DNA from: CAZOZP01 sp964584325
Lineage (GTDB): Bacteria > Bacteroidota > Ignavibacteria > Ignavibacteriales > Melioribacteraceae
Direction of reading: 5' to 3'
Length of the DNA: 35,579 nucleotides
Assembly (NCBI GenBank): GCA_964584325.1
Contig: CAZOZP010000038.1
Coordinates: 1 to 35,579, forward strand
Each line of letters opens with the position of its first letter. Positions within the stretch are counted from its first letter, which is position 1. Shown here one piece after another: positions 18,369 through 26,468 of the stretch. Below the pieces are notes generated by a model that was not told the DNA's origin, made no database searches, and saw only the letters and a program-made list of their open reading frames with translations. The position numbers and the translations under genes are program-made.

Positions 18369-19354
18369 GATTTAAGCTGTTCCCAGATGTAATCCAGCAA
18401 TTCTTTAATCCCTAATCCCATTGCAGCAGATATAATAAAAATCGGATTGTTCTTATATCCTTTTATTTTCTTTTTGCGAAACTTTGACAGTTCATCAGGA
18501 TCAATTATATCAGCCTTGGTCAGAACAACAATTTTCTTTTTATCGCTAAGAATTTTACTGTAACTGTTCAGTTCGAACATAAGTGAGTCATAACTTTTCT
18601 GATAATTTTCATCAGAAATGTCAATTAGCAGTAGTAATATTTTTGTTCGTTCAATATGCCTTAAGAACTTAATTCCTAATCCTTTTCCTTCGTGTGCTCC
18701 TTCAATAATACCGGGAATATCAGCCACAACAATGCTGTCGCCTTCCCTGTATTTAACTATTCCGAGGTTCGGCTCCAATGTAGTGAAAGGGTAATCAGCA
18801 ATTTTTGGTTTGGCAGATGAAATAACAGATATTAAAGTTGATTTACCTGCATTGGGGAATCCGACTAATCCCACATCTGCAATCAGCTTGAGTTCAAGGC
18901 TTATAAATCTTTGTTCTCCGGGCAAACCGGGCTGTGCATACCGGGGAGTTTGATTTGTTGGTGTAGCGAAATAAGCATTTCCTTTTCCGCCTTTTCCGCC
19001 TTTAACGACAACAACTCTCTTTCCCTGTTCGTCAAGATCTGCAATTACTTCTGCAGTTTCAATATCGTGAACAGTAGTACCAACAGGAACCTTAATAATA
19101 AGATCTTCTCCGTTTTTACCGTCTTTCAGCGAACTGCCTCCTTTATCCCCGTTTTGGGCAAAGAATTCATGCTTATTCTTAAAATCAATAAGCGTATTCA
19201 GGTTATGGTGTGCTTCAAGAATTACACTGCCGCCATTGCCTCCGTTGCCGCCGGCGGGACCGCCTTTGGGAACATATTTTTCTCTGCGGTAGGAAACCGC
19301 ACCGGCACCGCCGTTACCGGCATTAACCGCTATTTCACAATAATCAATAAACAT
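18365..19354 (-). CDS. obgE: GTPase ObgE/CgtA
   Basis: 329 residues. The glycine-rich Obg domain occupies residues 1-158 (KGGPAGGNGGNGGSV, GGKGGKGNAYFATPTNQ). The G domain follows with G1 GFPNAGKS (165-172), switch PFTTL, G3 DIPGI (212-216), G4 TKAD and G5 SAA. It ends soon after the G domain, so the optional C-terminal OCT domain is absent, as in many Bacteroidota. It is an essential GTPase in 50S ribosome maturation and stress response. The start ATG overlaps the upstream stop (TAATG) with AAGGA close before it. A permease gene is coupled behind it, an unusual neighbour. Confidence 0.95.
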   Translation of the reverse strand: MFIDYCEIAVNAGNGGAGAVSYRREKYVPKGGPAGGNGGNGGSVILEAHHNLNTLIDFKNKHEFFAQNGDKGGSSLKDGKNGEDLIIKVPVGTTVHDIETAEVIADLDEQGKRVVVVKGGKGGKGNAYFATPTNQTPRYAQPGLPGEQRFISLELKLIADVGLVGFPNAGKSTLISVISSAKPKIADYPFTTLEPNLGIVKYREGDSIVVADIPGIIEGAHEGKGLGIKFLRHIERTKILLLLIDISDENYQKSYDSLMFELNSYSKILSDKKKIVVLTKADIIDPDELSKFRKKKIKGYKNNPIFIISAAMGLGIKELLDYIWEQLKS

Positions 19355-21879
19355 TATTTCCTTTCGAAATATTTTGTAATTATTTCTTTAAACATAACGG
19401 CTTCTCGTAGATTAGGATTTATCTTATTATCCTGGAAGTATTTATTCATTAAAGAATAAGCCGATTCTTTATCTTTTGCATCTTTAATCATTTCCATAAA
19501 AAGAGAGAATTCACTGTTGTCATAATTAAAAATAACTTCAACTACCTTTGTAATTTTGTTATATTCCAGAAGAGCAGACATATCAATGTCTTCATCGCTT
19601 TGGTCGGGTGTGAATTTTTCACCTTTTGATTGTCCCTTTAAAATACCCTTTTCTTCATTTACCACAGGAACTTCGGGAGTTTCAGGCATTTTCTCGGGTT
19701 CAACTGTTTCAGGTTGCGGAGCCGGTTCGGGAACTTCTTCATTTACACGTTCGGTTTCCGGTTTAATTTCTTCCTTAACATCTTGTTTTTTATCTAATTG
19801 CCAGAAAAATCTTCTTTTTTCAGGTTTTTTGATTCTAAAAATTGAAATCTTCTTTTGTTGTGTCGGTTGTTCTTCTATATCAGTTTTATTATTATGCTCT
19901 TCTTCCGGAATGCTATTGCTTGTAATTGTATCATCAGGCTTTTTTACATCTAAAGTTTCTTCATTGTCGGATTCAGAGGGAGTGTCAATTATTTCGAAAA
20001 CAAATTTGTTTTTTGAATGGTTATTTTCTTCACTAAATACATTTTCATAGTCTTCCGAAGTTTCAGCTTCTTTTTTGATATCCGTTTGTATATCTGGGTC
20101 ACTGATCTCATCTATGGAGTTTGTATTTTCATTGCGTAGTGCTGACATTTCATCATCTTCCTCTTTAGAGATATTTGAGGTTGTTTCCAGAACCGTAGGA
20201 TTTTCTTCAGTTATCTGTTCTGATTGAACTGATTCTTGAGTTGGTTCATTAACAGCTTCCGGTATGGTTGCTTCTTCTATCGGCTGTACTTCCGGCTCTT
20301 CAGCTTCAATAAAAATATCCTCATCCGGATCTTCATCAAGTTCAATTACTTCAAGGTTGTTTTCTTCTTCGGTAAAAGTCTCTTCCTGTTGATTTATTTC
20401 TTCCGAGACTCTCTCCTCATCAAAGGAAGGAATCTCATCATTCTTTGTTTCTGTATCAGCCTGGTCGTTTTTTTCTTCAGGAAGTGCATCTGCTTTTTCG
20501 GATTCATCTACAATTTCAAATTTTCCACTATGGCTTGTTGTTTCCGGTTCAAATATTTTATTCGTATTAGATTTACCGGCTATGCCGTAGATATCTTCAA
20601 TCTCTGATTGATTCTGTGCTTCCTGAATTTCATCCGGTTCATCTGATCGAACGTATGGAGTCTGATATTCAATATGAATATCGTTATCATCATCTAAAGG
20701 TTTTTCTCTTTTGGCGAATATTTCCGGTTCCGCAAAATCAAAAGATTCAGCTTCTGCTTTTTCAGAATATTTTACCTCAGGTATTTCATTTATTTCTTCA
20801 GTTTTCGGCTGTATAATTTCTTCAGAAAATTTCTCAGGCTCAGATGTAAATTCATCCTGAGAAGAAGATTCTTCTAAAACTTCTTCTTTTGTAGCAGTTG
20901 ATTCATCGTCAACAATCTCGAAATTCATTGCAAGTTTATCATACTCGAGATCGAATTCTTTTACTGTTTTAGATTCCTGAGTTTTATCGGGTTTTTGTTC
21001 TTCATTTGCTTCAACAAATTCAGTTTCCTGCTTATCCGGTTCAACTTCCTCGGTGTGTTCAGGAATCTGTGCCGTTTTACGGTATCCGAGCTGTGGCCCG
21101 TCAGTTCCGTATGGCGTAGGCGGAAGTTCTCCTTTGAAAAGAATACGGAGAATTTCTCCGAGTTCGAGACTGCTTTTTAAGCCTTTCTCAATTTCAGCAT
21201 CAATTTTACCTTCATAGAAACTGAAATTTTTTTCATTCAGGTACATTTTTATGGCAATAAGCGGGATAGTACGCTTTGTGGTTTCCCCCATGCTGAAGAA
21301 ATCGGCCATAGAGTTAACCATAATCTGAAGGAGTTTTGTTCCGTATTTAAGAATTACTTTATTGTCAATTTTATCAATAATTTCAGCAAATTCATCTTCT
21401 GTCATCGAAAGTACTTTCTTCCGTTCAAAATACCCCTGAAGAATTGCAATCAGGAACTCATAGTAATAGAAGTATTTTAGTTTTTGCAGGATATCTGTTG
21501 AACTTAACTTTTCATCAGATCCGAATATAAACTTAATGAGCGAAAGATTGGGAGAATAAAGATAATTTATGTTGAATGTTGTTGAGCGCAGAACTAATTG
21601 AGATATATAATCTGACGAGAATTTTCTTGTACGTTTTATTTCATCGCTGATTTCTGAGAATCTACCCGTAATTTCATTTCCTGAATAGTCAAAAACTGAA
21701 TCCTTGATTAGCCTTTGTCGGTCAATGTAAATAAGGTAATCAATTTCAGCTGAGATGAATTTTAATACTGCAGGATGCACCCCGGCAGAGGATAATTGCT
21801 CATAAGAGAAATAATTTCCCAGCTTTTGGATTTTATTAATGAGGAAATCATTAATAAATTTAAGTTCTCTTTCAAGCAT
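19354..21879 (-). CDS. Unknown protein with long acidic disordered middle
   Basis: 841 residues; I do not recognise the family. Residues 1-270 look like a folded, mostly helical domain without a signal peptide (MLERELKFINDFLINKIQKL, later LLQIMVNSMADFFSMGETTK). Residues about 275-760 are extremely Glu/Asp-rich and low in complexity, with repeated EE, PE and EN blocks, almost certainly disordered. Residues about 765-841 form a second conserved-looking helical piece (MSALLEYNKITKVVEVIF, then FSLFMEMIKDAKDKESAYS). No catalytic motif is visible. It is one-base coupled to obgE (TAATG), so it is expressed with a ribosome-assembly GTPase; a link to ribosomes, RNA or the nucleoid is only a guess. Confidence 0.8.
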   Translation of the reverse strand: MLERELKFINDFLINKIQKLGNYFSYEQLSSAGVHPAVLKFISAEIDYLIYIDRQRLIKDSVFDYSGNEITGRFSEISDEIKRTRKFSSDYISQLVLRSTTFNINYLYSPNLSLIKFIFGSDEKLSSTDILQKLKYFYYYEFLIAILQGYFERKKVLSMTEDEFAEIIDKIDNKVILKYGTKLLQIMVNSMADFFSMGETTKRTIPLIAIKMYLNEKNFSFYEGKIDAEIEKGLKSSLELGEILRILFKGELPPTPYGTDGPQLGYRKTAQIPEHTEEVEPDKQETEFVEANEEQKPDKTQESKTVKEFDLEYDKLAMNFEIVDDESTATKEEVLEESSSQDEFTSEPEKFSEEIIQPKTEEINEIPEVKYSEKAEAESFDFAEPEIFAKREKPLDDDNDIHIEYQTPYVRSDEPDEIQEAQNQSEIEDIYGIAGKSNTNKIFEPETTSHSGKFEIVDESEKADALPEEKNDQADTETKNDEIPSFDEERVSEEINQQEETFTEEENNLEVIELDEDPDEDIFIEAEEPEVQPIEEATIPEAVNEPTQESVQSEQITEENPTVLETTSNISKEEDDEMSALRNENTNSIDEISDPDIQTDIKKEAETSEDYENVFSEENNHSKNKFVFEIIDTPSESDNEETLDVKKPDDTITSNSIPEEEHNNKTDIEEQPTQQKKISIFRIKKPEKRRFFWQLDKKQDVKEEIKPETERVNEEVPEPAPQPETVEPEKMPETPEVPVVNEEKGILKGQSKGEKFTPDQSDEDIDMSALLEYNKITKVVEVIFNYDNSEFSLFMEMIKDAKDKESAYSLMNKYFQDNKINPNLREAVMFKEIITKYFERK

Positions 21880-21941
21880 GTTTGTAATCGTGGATTATTC
21901 TAAACTGAACCTTCAAAAATAACATAATAATACTAAATAAA

Positions 21942-21969
21942 AAATCCCGGCTTAAAAAAACCGGGATTT
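21942..21969 (-). terminator. Intrinsic terminator of the sdhCAB operon
   Basis: A perfect 9-bp stem (AAATCCCGG / CCGGGATTT) with a 10-base A/T-rich loop lies 20 bases after the sdhB stop. Read on the minus strand it is followed by a T-rich stretch (TTTTTTA), as expected for a factor-independent terminator. Confidence 0.8.
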
Positions 21970-21988
21970 CAAAACATACTGCTTTCGT

Positions 21989-22753
21989 TTATATATTTTC
22001 GGATTTCAGCGCAGCCATAAAGAATTCTCTGTTCAATCTTGCGATATTGGAAACAGATATTCCTTTCGGGCATTCAGCTTCGCAGGCATAAGTGTTTGTA
22101 CAATTGCCGAAGCCCATTTCATCCATAACTTTAACCATGTGTTCAACCCTCTTGAATCTTTCGGGCTGACCTTGAGGTAATAATGCAAGTTGTGAGACTT
22201 TAGCACTAACAAAAAGCATTGCAGAAGCATTTTTACAGGAAGCTACGCAGGCACCGCAACCAATGCAGGCAGCAGCATCAAAAGCAAGGGATGCAACTTC
22301 TTTCGGAATCGGGATTGCATTTGCATCAGGAACACCGCCTGTGTTAACGGAAACATATCCGCCAGCCTGAATAACTTTATCGAGGGCGGAGCGGTCAACC
22401 ATCAGGTCTTTCAACACAGGGAATGCTTTTGCTCTGAATGGTTCAATGTATATTGTTTCACCGTCTTTGAAGTGACGCATATGCAACTGGCATGTTGCCA
22501 CTCTCGGCAAAGGACCATGAGGACGGCCGTTAATAACTAATCCGCAGGTTCCGCAAATACCTTCGCGGCAGTCACTCTCAAACGTTATAGGTTCGAGTCC
22601 CTGTCTTTCTAAAGAATCATTTAATTCATCAAGCATTTCAAGAATTGAAGAATCTGTTGAAACCTGAACCTTGTGTTCATCAAATCTGCCCGGAGCATCC
22701 GGACCTGCCTGTTTCCAGATTTTCAGCGTAAGATTTATCATTTTCTCGCTCAT
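21989..22753 (-). CDS. sdhB: Succinate dehydrogenase/fumarate reductase iron-sulphur subunit
   Basis: 254 residues. The 2Fe-2S site is CREGICGTC with Cys62, Cys67, Cys70 and Cys88. The 4Fe-4S site is CIGCGACVASC (Cys163, 166, 169, 173), and the third cluster uses Cys218, Cys224 and Cys228 (CTNTYACEAECP). This subunit passes electrons from the flavoprotein to the quinone site of complex II. The start overlaps the sdhA stop (TAATG) and AGGAG lies about 9 bases before it. It is the last gene of the operon. Confidence 0.96.
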   Translation of the reverse strand: MSEKMINLTLKIWKQAGPDAPGRFDEHKVQVSTDSSILEMLDELNDSLERQGLEPITFESDCREGICGTCGLVINGRPHGPLPRVATCQLHMRHFKDGETIYIEPFRAKAFPVLKDLMVDRSALDKVIQAGGYVSVNTGGVPDANAIPIPKEVASLAFDAAACIGCGACVASCKNASAMLFVSAKVSQLALLPQGQPERFKRVEHMVKVMDEMGFGNCTNTYACEAECPKGISVSNIARLNREFFMAALKSENI

Positions 22754-24666
22754 TATTTGTAACTCCTTTGGGCTAATTTAACATTCTCATATTCCAGGGC
22801 TTCTTTAGTAAGATTCCATTTGCCTGGATTTTCATATTCCCAGGCTCCTACATAAGCGAAGTTAGTATCGTCTCGTTTTGCTTCGCCTTCTTCTGTCTGG
22901 TACTCTTCCCTGAAATGTCCGCCGCAGGATTCATTTCTGTGCAGGGCGTCAACAGCCATTAATTCACCGAGTTCAAGATAATCAACAAGTCTTCCTGCTC
23001 TTTCAAGAGTTTGGTTAATGCCTTCGGCTTCGCCAACAACTTTAACATCGTTCCAGAATTCTTCTCTTAATGCAGATATATCTTTAATTGCTTCTTTAAG
23101 ACCTTTTTCGTTTCTGCCCATTCCGACTTTATTCCACATGATGCGGCCTAACTTCTTGTGTATCTGGTCAACTGTCTGCTTACCTTTTATTGAAACAAGT
23201 TTATTGGTAAGTTCTGCCATGTCTTTTTCTGCTGCACCGAATTCTTTTTCGGAAACATTTACTTTGCCCAGTTTATTTGAAGCAAGGTAATTCCCGATTG
23301 TGTAAGGTATAACAAAATACCCGTCTGCCAATCCCTGCATAAGAGCACTTGCTCCGAGGCGGTTAGCACCGTGGTCTGAGAAGTTGGCTTCGCCAAGTAC
23401 GAATAAACCAGGAACTGTGCTCATCAGGTTATAGTCAACCCAGAGTCCGCCCATTGTGTAATGAGGTGCCGGATAAATTTTCATTGGTACTGAGTACGGA
23501 TTTTCACCGGTAATTGTGTCATATATTTCGAAAAGGTTACCGTATCTTTCTTCTATAACATTTTTTCCCAGGCGTTGAATTGATTCAGCAAAGTCGAGAT
23601 AAACAGCTTCCTGTCCGTCTGCTCCTCTTCCATCGTCGTATGCTTCCTTAGCATTTCTTGAAGCAATGTCTCTTGGAGTAAGGTTTCCGAATGAGGGGTA
23701 TTTTCTTTCCAGGTAATAATCTCTGTCTTCTTCGGGAATGTCTGAAGCTTTTCTGTTATCGCCTTTCTTTTTTGATACCCAGATTCTTCCGTCATTGCGT
23801 AGGCTCTCGCTCATAAGAGTAAGCTTGCTCTGACTTTCGCCGTGAATAGGGAGGCAAGTCGGGTGAATTTGTGTATAGCACGGATTAGCGAATAAAGCAC
23901 CTTTCTTATGTGCACGCCAAATTGCAGTGGTGTTGCAATTCATTGCATTAGTGGAAAGGAAAAACACATTAGAATAACCGCCTGTTGCGAGAATTACAGC
24001 ATCAGCGGCATATTTTTCTATTTTGCCGGATATCATATCTCTTACGATTATACCTCTTGCAACTCCGTCAACAAGAACGAGATCAACCATTTCTTTACGG
24101 GTAAACATTTTAACATTGCCAAGTCCTGTCTGGCGCATAAGTGCAGAATATGCCCCTAAGAGAAGCTGCTGTCCGGTCTGGCCTCTGGCATAGAATGTAC
24201 GAGAAACCTGAGCCCCGCCGAAAGAACGATTATCAAGAAGACCGCCGTATTCTCTGGCAAAAGGAACACCCTGAGCAACGCATTGGTCAATAATGTTGCC
24301 TGAAACTTCAGCGAGTCTGTAAACATTGGCTTCGCGGGCACGGAAGTCGCCGCCTTTTACTGTATCATAGAATAATCTGTAAACTGAATCGCCGTCGTTC
24401 TGATAATTTTTTGAAGCATTTATACCGCCCTGGGCAGCAATTGAGTGAGCTCTGCGCGCACTGTCGTGGAATGTAAAGGCCTGAACATTATAGCCAAGTT
24501 CACCGAGCGATGCAGCAGCAGAAGCACCGGCTAATCCGGTTCCAACTACAATTATATTAAATTTTCTTTTGTTAGCCGGATTAACAAGTTTCATATTAAA
24601 CTTGTGGTTAGTCCATTTATCTGCTATCGGACCTTCGGGAATACCTGCGTTTAATTTAACTGCCAT
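22753..24666 (-). CDS. sdhA: Succinate dehydrogenase/fumarate reductase flavoprotein subunit
   Basis: 637 residues from the start at 24666. A start 15 bases earlier exists, but that stretch contains the GGGGAGGT ribosome site (24672-24679), and the chosen ATG sits in a TAATG overlap with sdhC. The FAD-binding motif is VVGTGLAGASAA (about 41-52), and the covalent-FAD histidine lies in RRAHSIAAQGGINA (His74). Catalytic motifs include the HPTC segment and TPRDIASR. Length and N-terminal extension match the Bacteroidota/Bacillus b558-type enzyme. It oxidises succinate to fumarate (or the reverse) in the TCA cycle. Confidence 0.96.
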   Translation of the reverse strand: MAVKLNAGIPEGPIADKWTNHKFNMKLVNPANKRKFNIIVVGTGLAGASAAASLGELGYNVQAFTFHDSARRAHSIAAQGGINASKNYQNDGDSVYRLFYDTVKGGDFRAREANVYRLAEVSGNIIDQCVAQGVPFAREYGGLLDNRSFGGAQVSRTFYARGQTGQQLLLGAYSALMRQTGLGNVKMFTRKEMVDLVLVDGVARGIIVRDMISGKIEKYAADAVILATGGYSNVFFLSTNAMNCNTTAIWRAHKKGALFANPCYTQIHPTCLPIHGESQSKLTLMSESLRNDGRIWVSKKKGDNRKASDIPEEDRDYYLERKYPSFGNLTPRDIASRNAKEAYDDGRGADGQEAVYLDFAESIQRLGKNVIEERYGNLFEIYDTITGENPYSVPMKIYPAPHYTMGGLWVDYNLMSTVPGLFVLGEANFSDHGANRLGASALMQGLADGYFVIPYTIGNYLASNKLGKVNVSEKEFGAAEKDMAELTNKLVSIKGKQTVDQIHKKLGRIMWNKVGMGRNEKGLKEAIKDISALREEFWNDVKVVGEAEGINQTLERAGRLVDYLELGELMAVDALHRNESCGGHFREEYQTEEGEAKRDDTNFAYVGAWEYENPGKWNLTKEALEYENVKLAQRSYK

Positions 24667-25373
24667 TACTGACCTCCCCATTTTTTGATTAAGAAGAAGA
24701 TGGGTATTGAAGCAAATCCTGCTGCCATTAATATAGAATAAGCAGTTCCGATAAAATTGATAACCGGAGTGTATTTTTTATGATTCCAGCCAAATGTCTG
24801 GAATGCGCTCTGAAACCCGTGATTTAAATGGAATCCCAATGCCATCATACAAATAACATATACAACTGCATACCATTCTGTGGAAAAGAAAAACACAACA
24901 ATATTATAAAAATTGTGCTTTTCACCGGAAAACTCTAATCCGGAATTCATTGAGTACCAGAATGCCGGAATTTCAAAATTGAAAGAATACCAGAATGTAG
25001 GCAGGTGCAGCACCAGGAATATAAATACCAAAGAACCTGTCAGTAACATTGTTCTTGAGAATACATTCGAATTCTGTGATGATCCGTTTACTGCATAACG
25101 TGCCGGTCTTGCACTTCGGTTTTCCAGCCAAAGTCTTATTCCGTTCAGAATATGAAGCAGGAATATTGATGCAAGTACAACTTCTATTACTCTTACAAAC
25201 GGTTTGATATGTTCAAGCTGTTCAACATAAGTGTTGAATGCCTCTGCACCGACAAATAGAAACATATTGCCGAACAGATGCATGACTAAAAAGAGTATAA
25301 GAGATATACCCGTTACAGCCATTATCAGCTTTTTTCCAATCGATGAATTCAAGCTTTCAAAAAGCCATTTCAT
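24666..25373 (-). CDS. sdhC: Succinate dehydrogenase cytochrome b558 membrane subunit
   Basis: 235 residues with five membrane helices. Candidate haem ligands are His32 (LVMHLFGN), His74 (FLLHILNG), His123 (LVLHLPTFW) and His182 (LGFHLNHG), as expected for the single-subunit diheme type B anchor (sdhC_b558 family). This form replaces separate SdhC and SdhD and is usual in Bacteroidota, Chlorobiota and Firmicutes. A near-perfect ribosome site AAAGGAGG lies 6 bases before the start. It is the first gene of sdhCAB; a 14-base palindrome is found about 50 bases upstream. Confidence 0.95.
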   Translation of the reverse strand: MKWLFESLNSSIGKKLIMAVTGISLILFLVMHLFGNMFLFVGAEAFNTYVEQLEHIKPFVRVIEVVLASIFLLHILNGIRLWLENRSARPARYAVNGSSQNSNVFSRTMLLTGSLVFIFLVLHLPTFWYSFNFEIPAFWYSMNSGLEFSGEKHNFYNIVVFFFSTEWYAVVYVICMMALGFHLNHGFQSAFQTFGWNHKKYTPVINFIGTAYSILMAAGFASIPIFFLIKKWGGQ

Positions 25374-25379
25374 TCACGT

Positions 25380-25387
25380 CCTCCTTT
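25380..25387 (-). promoter_or_regulatory. Strong ribosome-binding site of sdhC
   Basis: AAAGGAGG on the minus strand, with 6 bases to the ATG. It is one of the strongest Shine-Dalgarno sites in the window, where most genes have weak ones, and it fixes the sdhC start. Confidence 0.85.
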
Positions 25388-25420
25388 ATATTATTAAATA
25401 ATCTATCAAGACCCGTATAT

Positions 25421-25434
25421 CCTGTAAATACAGG
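25421..25434. promoter_or_regulatory. 14-base palindrome upstream of sdhC (candidate operator)
   Basis: CCTGTAAATACAGG is a 6-2-6 perfect dyad, 48-61 bases upstream of the sdhC start codon. The TGTA-N2-TACA core is a form used by several dimeric regulators. No -10/-35 boxes can be assigned around it, so the regulator and the promoter position are unknown. Confidence 0.4.
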
Positions 25435-25692
25435 AAAAAAATAAAAACGAAAGATACAAAAATTAATGATGCTGAGGTTTAAAATTGTGTAAAAGCCAAG
25501 GGGCCATAGTTCATTTGCGGACTGGTATCAATCTACATTATTTAATAATGGCGTATCAGTATAGAAATAATAAGTGTTTTGCATTTAAATTACAAAAAGT
25601 GCATCAACATATAGATTTTTATGAAAAAATAAGCAATATTGCACAAAGGAAAAGTTCCAGTTAGAAATAATTTTTAGAATTGATTCGATTTG

Positions 25693-26088
25693 ATGAAAAC
25701 CAAAAGTGAACATATTGATTTTTGGCTTGCACAAGCAAGTGATGATTGGAAAGCAGTGGATACATTGTTTAAGGGTGCAAACTATCTTCAATCATTATTT
25801 TTTGCGCATTTGGTGATTGAAAAAATCTGCAAAGCACTCTGGATTAAATATAACGAGGTAAATGTTCCTCCAAGGACACATAATCTTATTTTATTACTTT
25901 CTGCTACTCCAATTGATTTTTCAGAGGAAATTAGCGAGTTTTTGTTGAGCCTTAATAGATTTCAACTTGAGGGCAGATATCCTGACTATTTAACAAAAAT
26001 GCATAAAGTTTGTGATAAAGATTTTGCAAAAAGAATAATTGCTAATACAGATGAATTAAGATTATGGTTAATAGAGAAAGTGCAATAA
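25693..26088 (+). CDS. HEPN domain protein (toxin-like partner of MNT)
   Basis: 131 residues. This is a short all-helical HEPN domain (PF05168 type): helix 1 FWLAQASDDWKAVDTLFKG, helix 2 with FFAHLVIEKICKALW, then VPPRTHNLILLL and GRYPDY. In HEPN/MNT pairs the HEPN protein is the RNase toxin and the nucleotidyltransferase neutralises it by AMP transfer. The classic Arg-x4-6-His RNase motif is not obvious here; only RTH and Arg(GRYPDY)-x8-His are seen, so ribonuclease activity is uncertain. I place the start at the ATG next to a possible TTG one codon earlier. The gene overlaps its partner by 25 bases, a normal sign of a coupled pair. Confidence 0.85.
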   Translation: MKTKSEHIDFWLAQASDDWKAVDTLFKGANYLQSLFFAHLVIEKICKALWIKYNEVNVPPRTHNLILLLSATPIDFSEEISEFLLSLNRFQLEGRYPDYLTKMHKVCDKDFAKRIIANTDELRLWLIEKVQ

Positions 26089-26381
26089 AAATTGCGAAGA
26101 AATTCATTAGGGATTGCAGAGGGAGCGGATTGACTTTTCATAAAGTGTTTTTGTTTGGTTCTGCTGCAAAAAATACCGCGCACGAATGGTCTGATATAGA
26201 TTTATTATTAATTTCAGATCAATTTGGAGATAATGTTTTTGAAAATTTAAAATTGTATTCTAAGATTAACATCAAGTATCCAATAATAGAAACTCATCCT
26301 TATCCTACAGAATATTATAATGAAGGAGACGATTTCATTAAAGAAATTTGCAAAGACTGCATTGAAATAGCAGCAATATAA
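26064..26381 (+). CDS. MNT-type nucleotidyltransferase (antitoxin of the HEPN pair)
   Basis: 105 residues, minimal nucleotidyltransferase fold. The motif FGSAAKNTAHEWSDIDLLLI is the canonical GS-x10-DxD metal and nucleotide site. Such MNT proteins transfer AMP to a tyrosine of the partner HEPN toxin, or act as antitoxins by binding. It starts within the HEPN gene (25-base overlap). No ribosome site is visible, so translation is probably coupled. The third acidic residue of the active site is probably the Glu in PIIETHPYP (less sure). Confidence 0.9.
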   Translation: MVNRESAIKIAKKFIRDCRGSGLTFHKVFLFGSAAKNTAHEWSDIDLLLISDQFGDNVFENLKLYSKINIKYPIIETHPYPTEYYNEGDDFIKEICKDCIEIAAI

Positions 26382-26468
26382 CCTGCCTTATTAACACTAT
26401 GTAATTCATTTCTTTTAATAGCGGATTTTTATATTTTGCCTTATGCTAAAATATATTTTAGGAATAAA

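Larger units (their letters stand above)
25374..25692. other. Gene-free region between sdhC and the HEPN gene
   Basis: This 319-base stretch holds the sdhC ribosome site, the palindrome above, and a 14-base tRNA-like sequence (GGGGCCATAGTTCA, 25500-25513) without the rest of a tRNA. A 10-base palindrome GCAATATTGC lies at 25633-25642. It must contain the divergent promoters for sdhCAB and the HEPN/MNT pair. No intact tRNA, open frame or terminator is visible. Confidence 0.6.

Noticed and set aside
18911..19459. 182-codon plus-strand frame opposite obgE
   Set aside because: It is a mirror of the glycine-rich obgE sequence; the protein has no recognisable order and obgE is certain.
19556..20050. 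Ser/Phe/Cys-rich plus-strand frame of 164 codons
   Set aside because: Antisense reading of the Glu-rich (GAA/GAG) middle of the acidic protein necessarily gives Phe/Ser/Leu codons without stops.
24667..24681. Earlier start of sdhA
   Set aside because: The 15 extra bases contain the GGGGAGGT ribosome site for the later ATG, which also forms the TAATG overlap with sdhC.
25500..25580. Complete tRNA gene
   Set aside because: Only the first 14 bases resemble a tRNA; no D-arm, anticodon arm, T-arm or acceptor closure can be folded.
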